A stretch of 35,341 nt of DNA from Deltaproteobacteria bacterium (GTDB taxonomy: Bacteria; Myxococcota_A; Polyangia; JAAYKL01). The notes below the pieces were generated by a model, which was not told the DNA's origin, did not search any database, and was given only the letters and a program-made list of their open reading frames with translations. Made by a program: the position numbers and the translations under genes. Shown piece by piece: positions 26,338-35,341 of the stretch; positions within the stretch are counted from its first letter, which is position 1, and each line of letters begins with the position of its first letter. The DNA is taken from assembly GCA_016937015.1 (NCBI GenBank), contig JAFGWT010000003.1, positions 1 to 35,341 on the forward strand, given 5' to 3'.

Positions 26338-27624
26338 CTATTTCTCCCTGGCGCGAGGTACGGCCAATCCAAAAATCAATCCCATCAGTATGGCGGCACA
26401 AACCGCGAAAAATACCGCCAGTGGCCCAACCGCCACCAGAAAAGTCGTGGTTTGCGCAAACAGTCCAAGCGCATTCCTTAGCATGTCTTTTGCCCCGGCG
26501 TCATCCTGAATCATTCCGGCCAGAGACGGGCCAATCGAATAATAGGCTGCGATGATGGCCTCTCCAGCAGGCAGGTCTCTTAAAAAACGATCTCTGAAGG
26601 TGCGTAGCACGCGCACAGTGGGATGGTCATAATCGCCAAACGCCGCGGTGGCGATGAAGCAGTACTCACCGTCCTTATCGATGGCGTCACCAATGCCAAT
26701 GCTTTCCTGGGGGGACGCGCATTGGGGTGCGGAAAGTTTTGACGGATTGCCATACTCTCCCACCGTGGCCACGGCCACCTGGTATGTGGTGTCTTTGTCG
26801 AGACCGCTGATTTTTATGTTTGTCTCATCTGACGAATACGATGACTCTGTCTTCATGTCACTGATACCGGCGTCCAGCTCGGCGCCTGCCACCAGTGGTC
26901 CATCCGCGCAGTCAGTCGTTGTCACGGGAACTGCCACCGCAACAAACCCCTTCACCGCATCGGCGGTCTGTTTGGCGAATTGAACTTCGAGACTGTCTTC
27001 GCCAACCAGCACCTTCTTAATTGCTGTGGTTTGCGCCGGGCCAGTGAAATCCAGCATGAAGGTATCGATTCGATCCAGTAAATCACTTTCGCTGTCGTAC
27101 TGGTTTTCGCTCTGAAGAATGCCAATCCATATGCGGGCAGACAAGCGTTCGGTTTCAGACAAACAGATTCCCTCGTCCTGAATACCCATCACCCTGTGCA
27201 GCTCAAGATTGGTGAAAAGCACTGTCTCGCTGGTATTGCCGGCGGTCGGTGAGTATGACTTTTTAGCGATAATCTCGCACTGATCAATGCTGTTGTCTTC
27301 ATCACAGTTCACATCGCCGAGACTGAGCATCAGATAAACGTCACCCTCTCTCTGAAGCGCTGCGCCGGTAAAAGTAAACTCAAAATCCAGTTCGCGATTA
27401 TCAATGCAGTCCTGTTTATTATACTTTGTGTCCCGATCATTGCCATCCATCGACGGAGGAAGCAATCCCAGACTGTTTTTACTCCGTGTAATCAAATCCC
27501 ACGTGTATTCCCCGTTTCCGGCATTGACGGTGCTGCTCGTGTCGGTATCGTCGTCCGCATTCGCCCTGTTCACGCCCAGCACTGAACATATGATTATAAT
27601 AATTACAAATGCATGTTTCATCAT
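26338..27624 (-). CDS. Exported protein with fibronectin-like segment and CFI-box C-terminus
   Basis: About 428 aa. It has a signal peptide (MMKHAFVIIIIICSVLGVNRANA), a beta-rich extracytoplasmic region with several Cys, and a fibronectin-III-like stretch (TNIKISGLDKDTTYQVAVATVGEYGNPS). The C-terminal block CFIATAAFGDYDHPTVRVLRTFRDRFL...AAYYSIGPSLA is the CFI-box motif of deltaproteobacterial surface proteins. A final membrane helix and basic residues (PRAREK) follow, as in a sorting or retention signal. The ATG at 27624 is preferred over a TTG at 27648. It heads the unit with the outer-membrane barrel and truA. Confidence 0.85.
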   Translation of the reverse strand: MMKHAFVIIIIICSVLGVNRANADDDTDTSSTVNAGNGEYTWDLITRSKNSLGLLPPSMDGNDRDTKYNKQDCIDNRELDFEFTFTGAALQREGDVYLMLSLGDVNCDEDNSIDQCEIIAKKSYSPTAGNTSETVLFTNLELHRVMGIQDEGICLSETERLSARIWIGILQSENQYDSESDLLDRIDTFMLDFTGPAQTTAIKKVLVGEDSLEVQFAKQTADAVKGFVAVAVPVTTTDCADGPLVAGAELDAGISDMKTESSYSSDETNIKISGLDKDTTYQVAVATVGEYGNPSKLSAPQCASPQESIGIGDAIDKDGEYCFIATAAFGDYDHPTVRVLRTFRDRFLRDLPAGEAIIAAYYSIGPSLAGMIQDDAGAKDMLRNALGLFAQTTTFLVAVGPLAVFFAVCAAILMGLIFGLAVPRAREK

Positions 27625-27704
27625 GCGCTTGCATATAGCAAGAAACAAACCAACTGTACATCGTACCGGTGTATGGACTTCCCATGTTTGCTGCCTTATC
27701 CGAA

Positions 27705-27756
27705 TGACAATTTGTCATTTCCTGGGATTTCATTTTGTCGAATCGGCAAATTGTCA
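27705..27756. promoter_or_regulatory. Operator-like TGACA/TGTCA repeats in divergent promoter region
   Basis: TGACAATTTGTCA (27705-27717) is a near-perfect 13-bp palindrome. About 40 bp on, TTTGTCG-AAT-CGGCAAA forms a second inverted repeat that runs into TTGTCA (to 27756). Both lie between the divergent CFI-box operon and the TPR lipoprotein gene and may bind one regulator. Confidence 0.4.
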
Positions 27757-27837
27757 CTTCATAAATCAGGGACCCGTGATAGGATGCATCACAGCAAATC
27801 AACGGACAGTATGATTGACCAAAGGAGCGTACCACCT

Positions 27838-28815
27838 ATGAACCGGGTTCAGTCCCTAAATGTTTTATTAATTATAATTGTTGCGGTCTTTCTGCCGTAT
27901 TGCGGCGGCGGCGCGCCGTCCCAGTCCACACTTCCCAATGTCACGCTGGTGACCCTCAGCGACGGGGAACAGGCCATTGAAGAAGGTCGCTTCGACGAAG
28001 CAGCCGACATCTTCAGTCAGCTTATTGCTCAAACGCCCAATGATCCGGTGCTGCACTACTACCTTGGCCTTTCCAAAGACAACATGGGAGACGCGGACGG
28101 CGCCATCGCCGCATACCAAAAAGCCCTGAGCCTCAATCAGAGTCTGACCAATGCGCGTCTCAATCTTGGCCTTGTTTACTTTCATCAGGGCAACCTGACA
28201 GCGGCTATCACGGAATTTGAGACTGTCGAAGCAGCGGAACCGGCGGCCTCTGACGTGCAATACAACCTGGGAATGGCGCTCGCTGCGGCCGGAAAGACCG
28301 ACGACGCCAGGGTCCACTACGAAAAATCCGCTTCCCTCGACCCCGAGGATCCCGACCCGCTGATTGCACTGGGCAACATGGAAAAGGATGCCGGCAACAA
28401 CGATGAAGCCATGGCGTTATTTGAAAAAGCGGAAACACTGGGAACCGGCAGCGCGGTCGCCGTTTTGAGTGGCGCCCAGCTGCTGATTGCGCAAAACAAA
28501 CAGCCTGCTGCCGCAAAGAAGCTGATGACCCTCATCGAGATGGACGCCGATGCGGAGACGCTGGCCAGCGCCGGTCTGATGCTTTCGAAAATGGGAAAAG
28601 CCGACGACGCCATCGCCATATACAGACATGCACTGGACGTCTCGCCGGAGTCTTCGAAAGCCGCACTGTTGCTCGGCAATGCCCTCGCCCGAAAAGGCGA
28701 TTTCGCCGAAGCGGCCACCTGGTTTCAGAAGATAATTGACCTCTCCCCCGATGCCCCCGAAGCCGGCGCTGCACAAAAAGGACTGGCCGCCTGCAAAGCC
28801 AGGCTGGGCCAGTAA
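27838..28815 (+). CDS. TPR-repeat lipoprotein
   Basis: 325 aa. A hydrophobic N-terminus (VLLIIIVAVFLPYCGGG) ends in a Cys that is probably lipidated, though PYC is not a canonical lipobox. About seven TPR units follow (for example AIEEGRFDEAADIFSQLIAQTPNDPVLHYYLGLSKD and AIAAYQKALSLNQSLTNARLNLGLVYF), to within a few residues of the end. It likely scaffolds envelope proteins, as such lipoproteins do in pilus and outer-membrane assembly, but no partner is evident. AAAGGAG lies 10 nt before the ATG at 27838, ruling out the longer frame. Confidence 0.88.
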   Translation: MNRVQSLNVLLIIIVAVFLPYCGGGAPSQSTLPNVTLVTLSDGEQAIEEGRFDEAADIFSQLIAQTPNDPVLHYYLGLSKDNMGDADGAIAAYQKALSLNQSLTNARLNLGLVYFHQGNLTAAITEFETVEAAEPAASDVQYNLGMALAAAGKTDDARVHYEKSASLDPEDPDPLIALGNMEKDAGNNDEAMALFEKAETLGTGSAVAVLSGAQLLIAQNKQPAAAKKLMTLIEMDADAETLASAGLMLSKMGKADDAIAIYRHALDVSPESSKAALLLGNALARKGDFAEAATWFQKIIDLSPDAPEAGAAQKGLAACKARLGQ

Positions 28816-29004
28816 CGGCATAGCCGTTCACATCACCGCACCATCGGCAGGAAAAGCAACAAAAAGTACTGCCACGCGCCAGTTCATCTGTCACCTTACC
28901 CACTCACGAGCGGAAACCCCCACGGGGACTCATCATTTTCAATTGAAACCCGGCGGATCACACGTCTACTGCGCTGATTACGAAGGTGACGGTGAGGTGC
29001 CTGT

Positions 29005-30225
29005 TCAGGGCGCAGGGACGCTGGTGGTGGCAGCGACAGTCTGGGCTGGTGGATTCGCGCTCCACTTGTGTTCCCATTTATGCACTGTCCACGAGGTATA
29101 CGGGGGCTGATAATAGGTAAATGCCACATCGAAGGGACGCATTACCTTTTTGTTTGGTATCATCTTGTTGAACAGTTCCTTCAAATCGAGGCCAATACCC
29201 CAATAGACCACGCGGTTTGTGTCTTTGGTTTTATCGAAACTTCTGAACCCGCGACTGTAATAGCCCAGATGCAGTTCAATAAGTCGAAACGGGGTTCGCT
29301 TAATCGGTTTGATGCCGCTGAGGCGAAATGCCATCAGGTACTTCATTCCCGAATAGTCTGCCGCCATGACGCCGCCTTTGAGGTACGAAGAGGTGGGCCA
29401 GTATTCCATGCGGAAATCGAAAAGGTCATCCGCCACGGGAAATGTTGCCAGTCCCGCCGAGATGGCCACGCCGATAAAATCCGCCAACATGTCTTCCCAT
29501 GACCATCCGTAGGCACTGGTGCCATCCCCCACTTCAATCCAGGTCATCAGCCCCATGGCTACCGAAGAACCCACAATGGCCGAGCGCAGTCTGGGCCAGC
29601 CCTGTCTGCGCAGCCGCCAGTTGAGAAAATCGGCAAAGATGTATGCGGTGAAAAAATGGCCAGTCTTGTCAGCGCCACCGGTCGAGGATTCCTGAGTGAA
29701 TCCATGTTCCTTCTTAAAATGGAATCCCTGCTCAAACCAGTCCCAAAAATGAATTCCCCAGGCCGTAAGCAATGCCATGCCAAGGAACATTTCGTCCCCA
29801 AGCGCCAAAAAGGGATTCATCACTTTTGGGGGCTGCAGTGCGGTTGACGGGGATTCCGCTGCCAACGGTGCCGCCGTATTATCCAGCGGGGCAGCCGTTG
29901 ACGGCCCTGCCAGTTCAACAGTTATCTGTTGTCTGGGAGCCGGCCTCTTCTTTTCAGGTACCGTTGCCACAACCTCGGATTGGTCCGCCACGCCCTGATT
30001 GGCGTTATCTTCGTCCACACTTGCCGACGCGTCAGCTGTCGCAGCGTCATCACTCGACGACGGATCACTATCCGAAGAGACATTCGCTGCAGCAGCGTCA
30101 GAATCCAATTTGGGGCTTGGCGATGAATCTGAAATGACATCGGTATCCTGCCCCAGAGCCGGTACGGCCAGGCACAGCATTAGTCCGATGCACAGTCCCG
30201 GGCATGCAAACTTAGGGTACGTCAT
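29005..30225 (-). CDS. Exported DUF2279-like membrane protein
   Basis: 406 aa with a signal peptide (CIGLMLCLAVPALGQ). A disordered Asp/Ser/Ala-rich stretch of about 100 residues is followed by a domain with hydrophobic segments. DKTGHFFTAYIFADFLNWRL, MGLMTWIEVGDG and SWEDMLADFIGVAISAG match the DUF2279 pattern (DKxxHF, E near the middle, and an aspartate-containing SxxDxxxNxxG-like site, here with Asp for Asn). The C-terminal third has barrel-like strands. AAAGGAAC precedes the ATG. Function is unknown. It is followed on the same strand by no close gene in this window. Confidence 0.75.
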   Translation of the reverse strand: MTYPKFACPGLCIGLMLCLAVPALGQDTDVISDSSPSPKLDSDAAAANVSSDSDPSSSDDAATADASASVDEDNANQGVADQSEVVATVPEKKRPAPRQQITVELAGPSTAAPLDNTAAPLAAESPSTALQPPKVMNPFLALGDEMFLGMALLTAWGIHFWDWFEQGFHFKKEHGFTQESSTGGADKTGHFFTAYIFADFLNWRLRRQGWPRLRSAIVGSSVAMGLMTWIEVGDGTSAYGWSWEDMLADFIGVAISAGLATFPVADDLFDFRMEYWPTSSYLKGGVMAADYSGMKYLMAFRLSGIKPIKRTPFRLIELHLGYYSRGFRSFDKTKDTNRVVYWGIGLDLKELFNKMIPNKKVMRPFDVAFTYYQPPYTSWTVHKWEHKWSANPPAQTVAATTSVPAP

Positions 30226-30375
30226 TGATCGTTCCTTTATTAACCAGTCGTGTAACTTTCCATTAAAACAGTGTTTTTAACCATACCATGTATTAAACGC
30301 AAGCACCTTTAATAGAAAGGTATTATTTGGAAAAGTACACCAATGTGGCGATTGTGAAACAGTGCTGGTGTGGCG

Positions 30376-31779
30376 TTATCCCTCGTCGCGAAGTCCAAAG
30401 TCCTTCATTTTTGTCTGAAGGGATTTGCGGCTGATTTTCAGCAACTGGGCGGCCCTGGTCACGTTTTTATCCGTCTGCTCAAGGGCTTTGATGATCAGCT
30501 GCTTTTCGAGATTGGCAGTGGCGGCTCTGACCTGATCCTTCAGTCCACCGTTTTCAATATCAAACTCTGCAGCAATGGAAATGTCCGGTGCCGAAGAACG
30601 CTGGTTCCTGCCGGAAACATCCGGCGGCAAATGATTGACCTTAATGCGATCATCATCGCAAAACAGCGTGCAACGCTCCACCACGTTCTCCAGCTCGCGA
30701 ATATTCCCAGGCCAGTCATATTTGAGCAGCGCATTCAGCGCCTCGTCTTCGAAATCAACGATTGCTTTGCCCAGCCGGTCGTTGTACTTGATCAGAAAGT
30801 GCCTTGCGAGCAGTGGAATATCTTCCCTGCGGTCCGCCAGCCGTGGCAACGGGATGTGAACCACATTAAGCCGATAAAACAGATCATCGCGAAATCTGCC
30901 TTCGCTGACCATCAGCTTCAGGTCCTGATTGGTCGCAGTAATCAGCCGCACATTCACCTTGATGGTGCTGACGCCGCCCACCCGCTCAAACTCCCCCTCC
31001 TGAATGGCCCGAAGCAGCTTCACCTGCATCTCCATGGAAATTTCACCCACTTCGTCGAGAAACAGCGTCCCGCCATCCGCCAGTTCAAAGCGGCCCGGTT
31101 TGGAGGTTTCCGCGCCTGTAAACGCGCCTTTTTCGTACCCGAACAATTCGCTTTCAATCAGCGTGGGCGGAATGGCCGCACAATTTACACGAATAAAAGG
31201 CATGTTGTGGCGTTTGGAATTATCAAACAGCGCCCGGGCAATCAGTTCCTTACCGGTCCCGCTGTCTCCTGAGATGAGAATGGTGGAGGGGGTTGGCGCC
31301 ACCCGTTCCACCATCTCATATATTTCCAGCATCCGTTCGCTTTTACCGATAATTTTAAACCGGCCATCCGGTTCATTTTCCGCGCCGTATTCCTTCTGAT
31401 CCAGCTCCCGGGTTCGGGCCGCCTTGGCGACCACATCCTTCAGCGCGTTGCGATCATAGGGTTTGGTAATGTAGTCGAAGGCACCCAGTTTGATGGCTTC
31501 CACCGCGGTATCCACCGTGCCGTGGGCGGTAATCATTATTACTGGCAACGATTTATGTCGTTTCTGAATCTGGGACAACAGTTCCATGCCATCCATTTCG
31601 GGCATTCGCAGGTCTGTAATCACAATGTCAATATGATTTTCGTGCAGCAGTTTCAGCGCCTCGGTGCCGGTCTCCGCCAGATGAACCTCATACCCCCAGC
31701 GCTCCAGTTGCGCTTTAAGCATTCGCCGTAAATTCCGTTCATCATCGGCAACAAGCACCTGTATTTTTTCATCGCTCAT
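30376..31779 (-). CDS. Sigma-54-dependent response regulator (NtrC family)
   Basis: Activator of RpoN-dependent promoters, 467 aa. The receiver domain has phospho-acceptor Asp56 in VITDLRMPEMDG. The AAA+ domain has Walker A GDSGTGKE (171-178), the sigma-54-contact GAFTGA loop (218-223) and Walker B GGTLFLDEVGE (236-246). The C-terminal Fis-type helix-turn-helix is NVTRAAQLLKISRKSLQTKM. The ATG at 31779 begins the usual DDE-containing receiver (VADDERN); an upstream frame start at 31854 is unconvincing. No sensor kinase is adjacent. The soluble REC-kinase at 6136 or an unlinked kinase could be the partner, and the flagellin promoter is a possible target. Confidence 0.95.
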   Translation of the reverse strand: MSDEKIQVLVADDERNLRRMLKAQLERWGYEVHLAETGTEALKLLHENHIDIVITDLRMPEMDGMELLSQIQKRHKSLPVIMITAHGTVDTAVEAIKLGAFDYITKPYDRNALKDVVAKAARTRELDQKEYGAENEPDGRFKIIGKSERMLEIYEMVERVAPTPSTILISGDSGTGKELIARALFDNSKRHNMPFIRVNCAAIPPTLIESELFGYEKGAFTGAETSKPGRFELADGGTLFLDEVGEISMEMQVKLLRAIQEGEFERVGGVSTIKVNVRLITATNQDLKLMVSEGRFRDDLFYRLNVVHIPLPRLADRREDIPLLARHFLIKYNDRLGKAIVDFEDEALNALLKYDWPGNIRELENVVERCTLFCDDDRIKVNHLPPDVSGRNQRSSAPDISIAAEFDIENGGLKDQVRAATANLEKQLIIKALEQTDKNVTRAAQLLKISRKSLQTKMKDFGLRDEG

Positions 31780-31858
31780 AGATTCAACTTGTCGGTGGTT
31801 ATTGGTTTGTCGGCCTAACTCTTTTTTTGGCCGCGCAAATGCTATACCACGCAACGAA

Positions 31859-33028
31859 TTAGTAAAGATGAAAATGGGATTTCAACCCCTTGAACCGGGT
31901 TTCCCCTTCGCGCCACGAGTCACACAGCGCTTCCAGCGACCACCCTGCGTCGATTCCCTGGCGAATTGCGTCACTGCCGCAAAGAAGATCCATAGCCGGA
32001 ATATCCGCCACAAACTCATACGGCGCTTCCCGCCACTGAAACTGATCCGGGGCAATAGTTTTCAGGGCGCGGATGATGGCGACACCGGTTTTAAACGGCA
32101 AAAAGCGATGGCGGTCGGTCACATGCAACTGAGCGCCATGGCAGACCTGTCCCGCGTGCTTTTGAAACATTGGCTTAAACGACATGGGCCTGAACTGCAC
32201 ACCGGGCAGAAGCTGTTCCTGAAGATGCGTCACCAGTTGAGTGCTGGAAATCCCCGGCGCGCCAAAGCACTCAAATGGCAGGGTGGTCCCCCGCCCTTCC
32301 GAACACCAGGTGGCCTCCAGCAGACACTGCCCCGGATACACCAGCGCAGTATTGAGCGACGGCATGTTGGGCGATGGGGCCACCCAGGGCAAGCCGCTCT
32401 CATCGAAATGCATGTACCGCTGCCACCCTTTCATTGGGATAACCGTCAGGATATCGTCGGCGCCAATTTCCTTTGCAGACATCTTTACGATTTCTCCAAC
32501 GGTCATACCGTGACGCACCGCCACCGGACGCAATCCCACAAAGGACAGAAAACCGTCCTGCTGAGGCGCCCCCTCCACCACTTCGCCCCCCAGGGGATTG
32601 GGCCGGTCCAGCAGGATCATCTGCGTCCCGCTTTTTTGACAGACCTCAAGGCACATCACCGCGGTCCACACAAAAGTGTAATAACGCGCACCAACATCCA
32701 TCAGATCCACCACAAGAACATCCAATTGTGACACCACCTCCGGCGACGGCGCCAGACTCTCGGCTGTTGCCCCGTACAGGCTGAATAAATCAATCCCCAT
32801 CGGACCTTCCATTGGAGCAGATACCGGCTCCATGTCCTGGGCTTCGCCGCCAAAACCGTGTTCCGGACCAAAAAGCGCGACCACCTGGGCGCCTTTTGCG
32901 AGCAATGCCGGGAGTATATGAACCAGTCGCCCGGTCACGCTGGCCGGATGGGCCACGATGCCAATTTTCCTGTCCTGAACCAGCTTCCCGTGGTTCGCCA
33001 GAAGATTATCCAAACCCGTTAATATCAT
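31859..33028 (-). CDS. DUF1343 / NamZ-family protein
   Basis: 389 aa, soluble as far as seen: no convincing signal peptide from the ATG at 33028. Family blocks are GIVAHPASVTG, ALFGPEHGFGGEAQD, SLYG, DVLVVDLMDVGARYYTFVWT, LLDRPNPLGG, VRHGMTVGEI, PSPNMPSLNTALVYPG and EGRGTTLPFECFGAP. Members characterised as NamZ are exo-N-acetylmuramidases that release MurNAc from peptidoglycan fragments. All the family's conserved blocks are present here, so cell-wall recycling is the likely role. An in-frame upstream start at 33121 has no family support. It lies 79 bp upstream of the NtrC-type gene on the same strand. Confidence 0.9.
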   Translation of the reverse strand: MILTGLDNLLANHGKLVQDRKIGIVAHPASVTGRLVHILPALLAKGAQVVALFGPEHGFGGEAQDMEPVSAPMEGPMGIDLFSLYGATAESLAPSPEVVSQLDVLVVDLMDVGARYYTFVWTAVMCLEVCQKSGTQMILLDRPNPLGGEVVEGAPQQDGFLSFVGLRPVAVRHGMTVGEIVKMSAKEIGADDILTVIPMKGWQRYMHFDESGLPWVAPSPNMPSLNTALVYPGQCLLEATWCSEGRGTTLPFECFGAPGISSTQLVTHLQEQLLPGVQFRPMSFKPMFQKHAGQVCHGAQLHVTDRHRFLPFKTGVAIIRALKTIAPDQFQWREAPYEFVADIPAMDLLCGSDAIRQGIDAGWSLEALCDSWREGETRFKGLKSHFHLY

Positions 33029-33189
33029 GCCACCCGTTATACAACACCCACGCCTGCTCGCATAGCACACAAAGCAAATTTCAGCCCACTGGCCACCGTC
33101 CTGGCATCCCATTCCGCCCATTGCCCCCCCTCTTCATTCTCCCATTCTCTCCCCTTGACTAAAACCACACCTTTGCCGATAAACCCGTC

Positions 33190-34863
33190 ATGGAAAAGAA
33201 AAAGATTATTCTACCCGACGTCCCCGGCTCCAAAGCCGGAGCAGAACAGTTTCTTAAAAAACTCCATCAGGCCGATGTGCCGCAGGCACTGGTCCAGGAA
33301 CTGGGTGCCCATGATTTGCTGCTGGCCATGTCTGAAGCCGACGACGAGCAGCGGGCGGATCTGATGATTCTCGCCAGCAAGGAACAGTTTGATCAAATGG
33401 TGGACTTTGCCTGCTGGGAGGGATACGAGCCCCAGCTCGAAAAAGTTGAGGAATTCATCGCGCCACTGGTCAATACGGGGATTGGCGGTGCCATCCGGAT
33501 TCTGGACAAACTCGATGATGACATCCGCACCCTGATGTTCAAGAACCGACTGGTGATTCACCTTCGGGAAGAAAAAGACGAAGATTTTCCAGATGTGCCC
33601 GACTCTTCTGATTTCATCACGACGCCTGACGGGTACTACGGTGTTGAAATAGTCAATGCGGAAGAGTGTCCCGATGTCATCAGGGAGCTGGTTCGGGCAA
33701 TCATTTACAAACCGTTCGAGGAATACCAGAAGGAGTTTGAAGCCATTCGCCACGAATTGAAGTATGAGCTCACGGAAGACGCCCTTCGCTGGCGCAATGC
33801 CCGTCTGGCGGATCTTGGGTTTGGCACCTACGAAGAAGGGCTGGCGCTGCTCTCTCCCCGCTCGGTTAAAGCGGTCAAGGAAAAACTGGCCAAAAAAGAG
33901 ATGCCCCACGCGCTGTCGCTGGATAGCGCTGTGCCCGCCATTTACAGGGAGAATCTCAGTGGCAATCAGATGCTGGACGAATCCTTCGCCTTGCTGGCTG
34001 AAGCCAAAGACCCAAAGTGGCAAGCGCGCGCCGAAACGCTTCAGGCCGAAATGAGCGCCATGGTCAGTCTGTTTCTCACAGGTATCCGTTGTGATCTCGC
34101 GGATTTGGATGCCATATCCAAAGGCACGGCGCTGGCCCGTGACATTTTGACGCTGGGTCTCCTCAGCATCGCTGATGATCCCCGACAGGGGGCTGCGGCG
34201 CTGGCATATCTGAGCCCAGGCGAAATCCTGCAGGTGGGTTTGGGACTGGTATTCCCACTCAGGGAGCGGGCGCAAAAGCTTCAAAAAAATGTCACTTTGG
34301 CCGCCACCGCACTGGATACCCCATGGCAGGTGGTGCTCGACTGTCTCAGTTCCTTTATTCCCAAGTGGTGGCCGACGCTCGACGGCGATTATGCCTCTGC
34401 ATCCATCGTCGAACCGCTGCCCGAAGACCTGGAGTTCATCGTATCTCCGAGGCGGGTTTCGCTGGCGGCCGGCTATCTGGATGAGCTGGAAGCACTGGTG
34501 GAAATGCTTGACAAACTGCGATGGAAAAAGGAGATGGCGCAACGTCCCGTGCATCCATCGGGGATGGTACTCACGCTGCTTTGCAACGCATATCTCGACG
34601 GCACGCCGGCCCTGGATGCCGTTCCCCTGCGGGATGCGAAAAACTTCAGCAACGCTTATTTGAACCAGCCGGTCGAAGAGATGCTTGTGTCTTCATTGAA
34701 AATGCTTACCTTGCCACTGAATGTGCCGGCAGAAGGCGCAGTGTCGCCCGGGGAGGAACGTCACCCCCTGCGCAGGCTGATGCTCAGGCTGCTGCTGATT
34801 GGCCGGGATCGGCTGGAATCCGAAGCTGTGTCCAGCGCGATACTTACAATGCAGGACCTGTAA
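33190..34863 (+). CDS. DUF6178 family protein
   Basis: 557-aa soluble, alpha-helical, acidic protein. The pattern of helices and the blocks [72 protein letters not shown] match the DUF6178 family of deltaproteobacteria. Function is unknown. The ATG at 33190 has no strong ribosome binding site. The gene ends just 7 nt before uvrA, so it is probably co-transcribed with it, which hints at, but does not prove, a link to DNA repair. Confidence 0.85.
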   Translation: MEKKKIILPDVPGSKAGAEQFLKKLHQADVPQALVQELGAHDLLLAMSEADDEQRADLMILASKEQFDQMVDFACWEGYEPQLEKVEEFIAPLVNTGIGGAIRILDKLDDDIRTLMFKNRLVIHLREEKDEDFPDVPDSSDFITTPDGYYGVEIVNAEECPDVIRELVRAIIYKPFEEYQKEFEAIRHELKYELTEDALRWRNARLADLGFGTYEEGLALLSPRSVKAVKEKLAKKEMPHALSLDSAVPAIYRENLSGNQMLDESFALLAEAKDPKWQARAETLQAEMSAMVSLFLTGIRCDLADLDAISKGTALARDILTLGLLSIADDPRQGAAALAYLSPGEILQVGLGLVFPLRERAQKLQKNVTLAATALDTPWQVVLDCLSSFIPKWWPTLDGDYASASIVEPLPEDLEFIVSPRRVSLAAGYLDELEALVEMLDKLRWKKEMAQRPVHPSGMVLTLLCNAYLDGTPALDAVPLRDAKNFSNAYLNQPVEEMLVSSLKMLTLPLNVPAEGAVSPGEERHPLRRLMLRLLLIGRDRLESEAVSSAILTMQDL

Positions 34864-34870
34864 ATTATTT

Positions 34871-35341
34871 ATGAGTACAAGAAAAAATGTAATTTATGTA
34901 AAAGGGGCCACCGAACACAATCTTAAAATCGAAGAACTTGAGATTCCCAAAGACCAACTGGTTGTGTTCACCGGCGTGTCCGGTTCGGGTAAATCATCTC
35001 TGGCGTTTGATACGCTCTACGCGGAAGGACAGCGCCGCTATGTGGAATCGCTATCCTCCTATGCCAGACAGTTTCTGGGACAGCTTGAAAAGCCCCACTT
35101 CGAAAAACTGCGCGGTCTGTCGCCCACCATTGCCATCGAGCAGAAGGCGGCGTCGGCCAATCCCCGGTCGACGGTGGGCACCATCACAGAGGTATATGAT
35201 TATATGCGCGTCCTCTGGGCCAGAGTTGGGACCCAGCATTGTCATGAATGCGGCAAGGCAGTAGCGTCCCTTACCCCCGAACAGCTGGTGGATGAAATCA
35301 TGCAGTTGGGTACCGGCGTTCGTGCTGAGATTCTGGCACCC
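34871..35341 (+). CDS. uvrA: Excinuclease ABC subunit UvrA (5' part)
   Basis: Damage-recognition ATPase of nucleotide excision repair. Only the first 157 codons are in the window; the frame is open at the edge. Visible are [21 protein letters not shown], Walker [39 protein letters not shown], and [35 protein letters not shown], all diagnostic of UvrA domain I. CHECG begins the expected zinc-binding insert. It starts 8 nt after the DUF6178 stop codon, without a clear Shine-Dalgarno sequence. Confidence 0.96.
   Translation, partial: MSTRKNVIYVKGATEHNLKIEELEIPKDQLVVFTGVSGSGKSSLAFDTLYAEGQRRYVESLSSYARQFLGQLEKPHFEKLRGLSPTIAIEQKAASANPRSTVGTITEVYDYMRVLWARVGTQHCHECGKAVASLTPEQLVDEIMQLGTGVRAEILAP

Noticed and set aside
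25240-26481. A 413-codon plus-strand frame
   Set aside because: It runs antisense across truA, the outer-membrane barrel and the CFI-box gene, all of which have clear family signatures on the minus strand.
30370-31272. A 300-codon plus-strand frame, and a similar one at 31802-32731
   Set aside because: They are antisense to the NtrC-type regulator and the DUF1343 gene; no family resemblance.
33211-34554. A 447-codon open frame on the minus strand
   Set aside because: It lies wholly opposite the DUF6178 gene, has no recognisable domain or ribosome binding site, and is explained by the codon bias of the real gene.

Overview
The window looks like a chromosomal segment from a motile Gram-negative bacterium of the Myxococcota / former Deltaproteobacteria type (Bradymonadales-like is my best guess). 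This is inferred from protein families, not from a marker gene. The clues are a transmembrane Hanks-type Ser/Thr kinase with a PEGA-like tail, a protein with a CFI-box C-terminus, an outer-membrane barrel resembling the MXAN_2562 family, a DUF6178 protein, a choice-of-anchor-Q-like beta-helix lipoprotein, several lipoproteins, and a flagellin with a sigma-54 promoter. I found no rRNA, tRNA, CRISPR array, transposase, integrase or phage gene.

Layout: (1) 1-267 holds palindromic, repeat-like non-coding DNA downstream of lon. (2) 268-3832, minus strand: fliO-like, fliP-like, lon. (3) 4082-4918, plus: a short flagellin behind a GG-N10-GC promoter. (4) 4960-5862, minus: an M50 site-2 protease. (5) 6136-8241, plus: a soluble REC-histidine kinase hybrid and a RibA-like protein. 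(6) 8397-10406, minus: a STAS-like protein, a small membrane protein and PdxH. (7) 10601-12064, plus: a beta-helix lipoprotein with a hexanucleotide repeat. (8) 12333-14276, minus: a tandem class V aminotransferase, divergent from alanine dehydrogenase (14548-15642). (9) 15891-19311: a stand-alone H-box-like protein, a MORN-repeat lipoprotein (minus) and the Ser/Thr kinase. (10) 19328-21496: PrmC (minus) and DnaJ (plus). (11) 21630-24819, plus: a tight four-gene cluster of largely unrecognised proteins. (12) 24823-27624, minus: CFI-box protein, outer-membrane barrel, TruA. (13) 27838-28815: a TPR lipoprotein. (14) 29005-33028, minus: a DUF2279-like protein, an NtrC-type regulator, a DUF1343/NamZ-family protein. 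(15) 33190-35341, plus: DUF6178 and the 5' part of uvrA.

Gene interplay: the flagellin promoter and the NtrC-type regulator both point to sigma-54 control. FliO/FliP-like export components lie beside the flagellin, but no other flagellar gene is visible. Housekeeping genes (lon, dnaJ, pdxH, prmC, truA, uvrA, ald) are interspersed with envelope and signalling genes of unknown role. The best candidate for an undescribed system is the 21630-24819 cluster: a TPR/cyclic-nucleotide-fold protein, a membrane-anchored degenerate OmpA-like protein, a membrane-anchored coiled coil and a small soluble protein. Other notable items are the tandem aminotransferase whose first half lacks the PLP lysine, and the small protein resembling a histidine-kinase H-box with Asn at the phospho-acceptor position.
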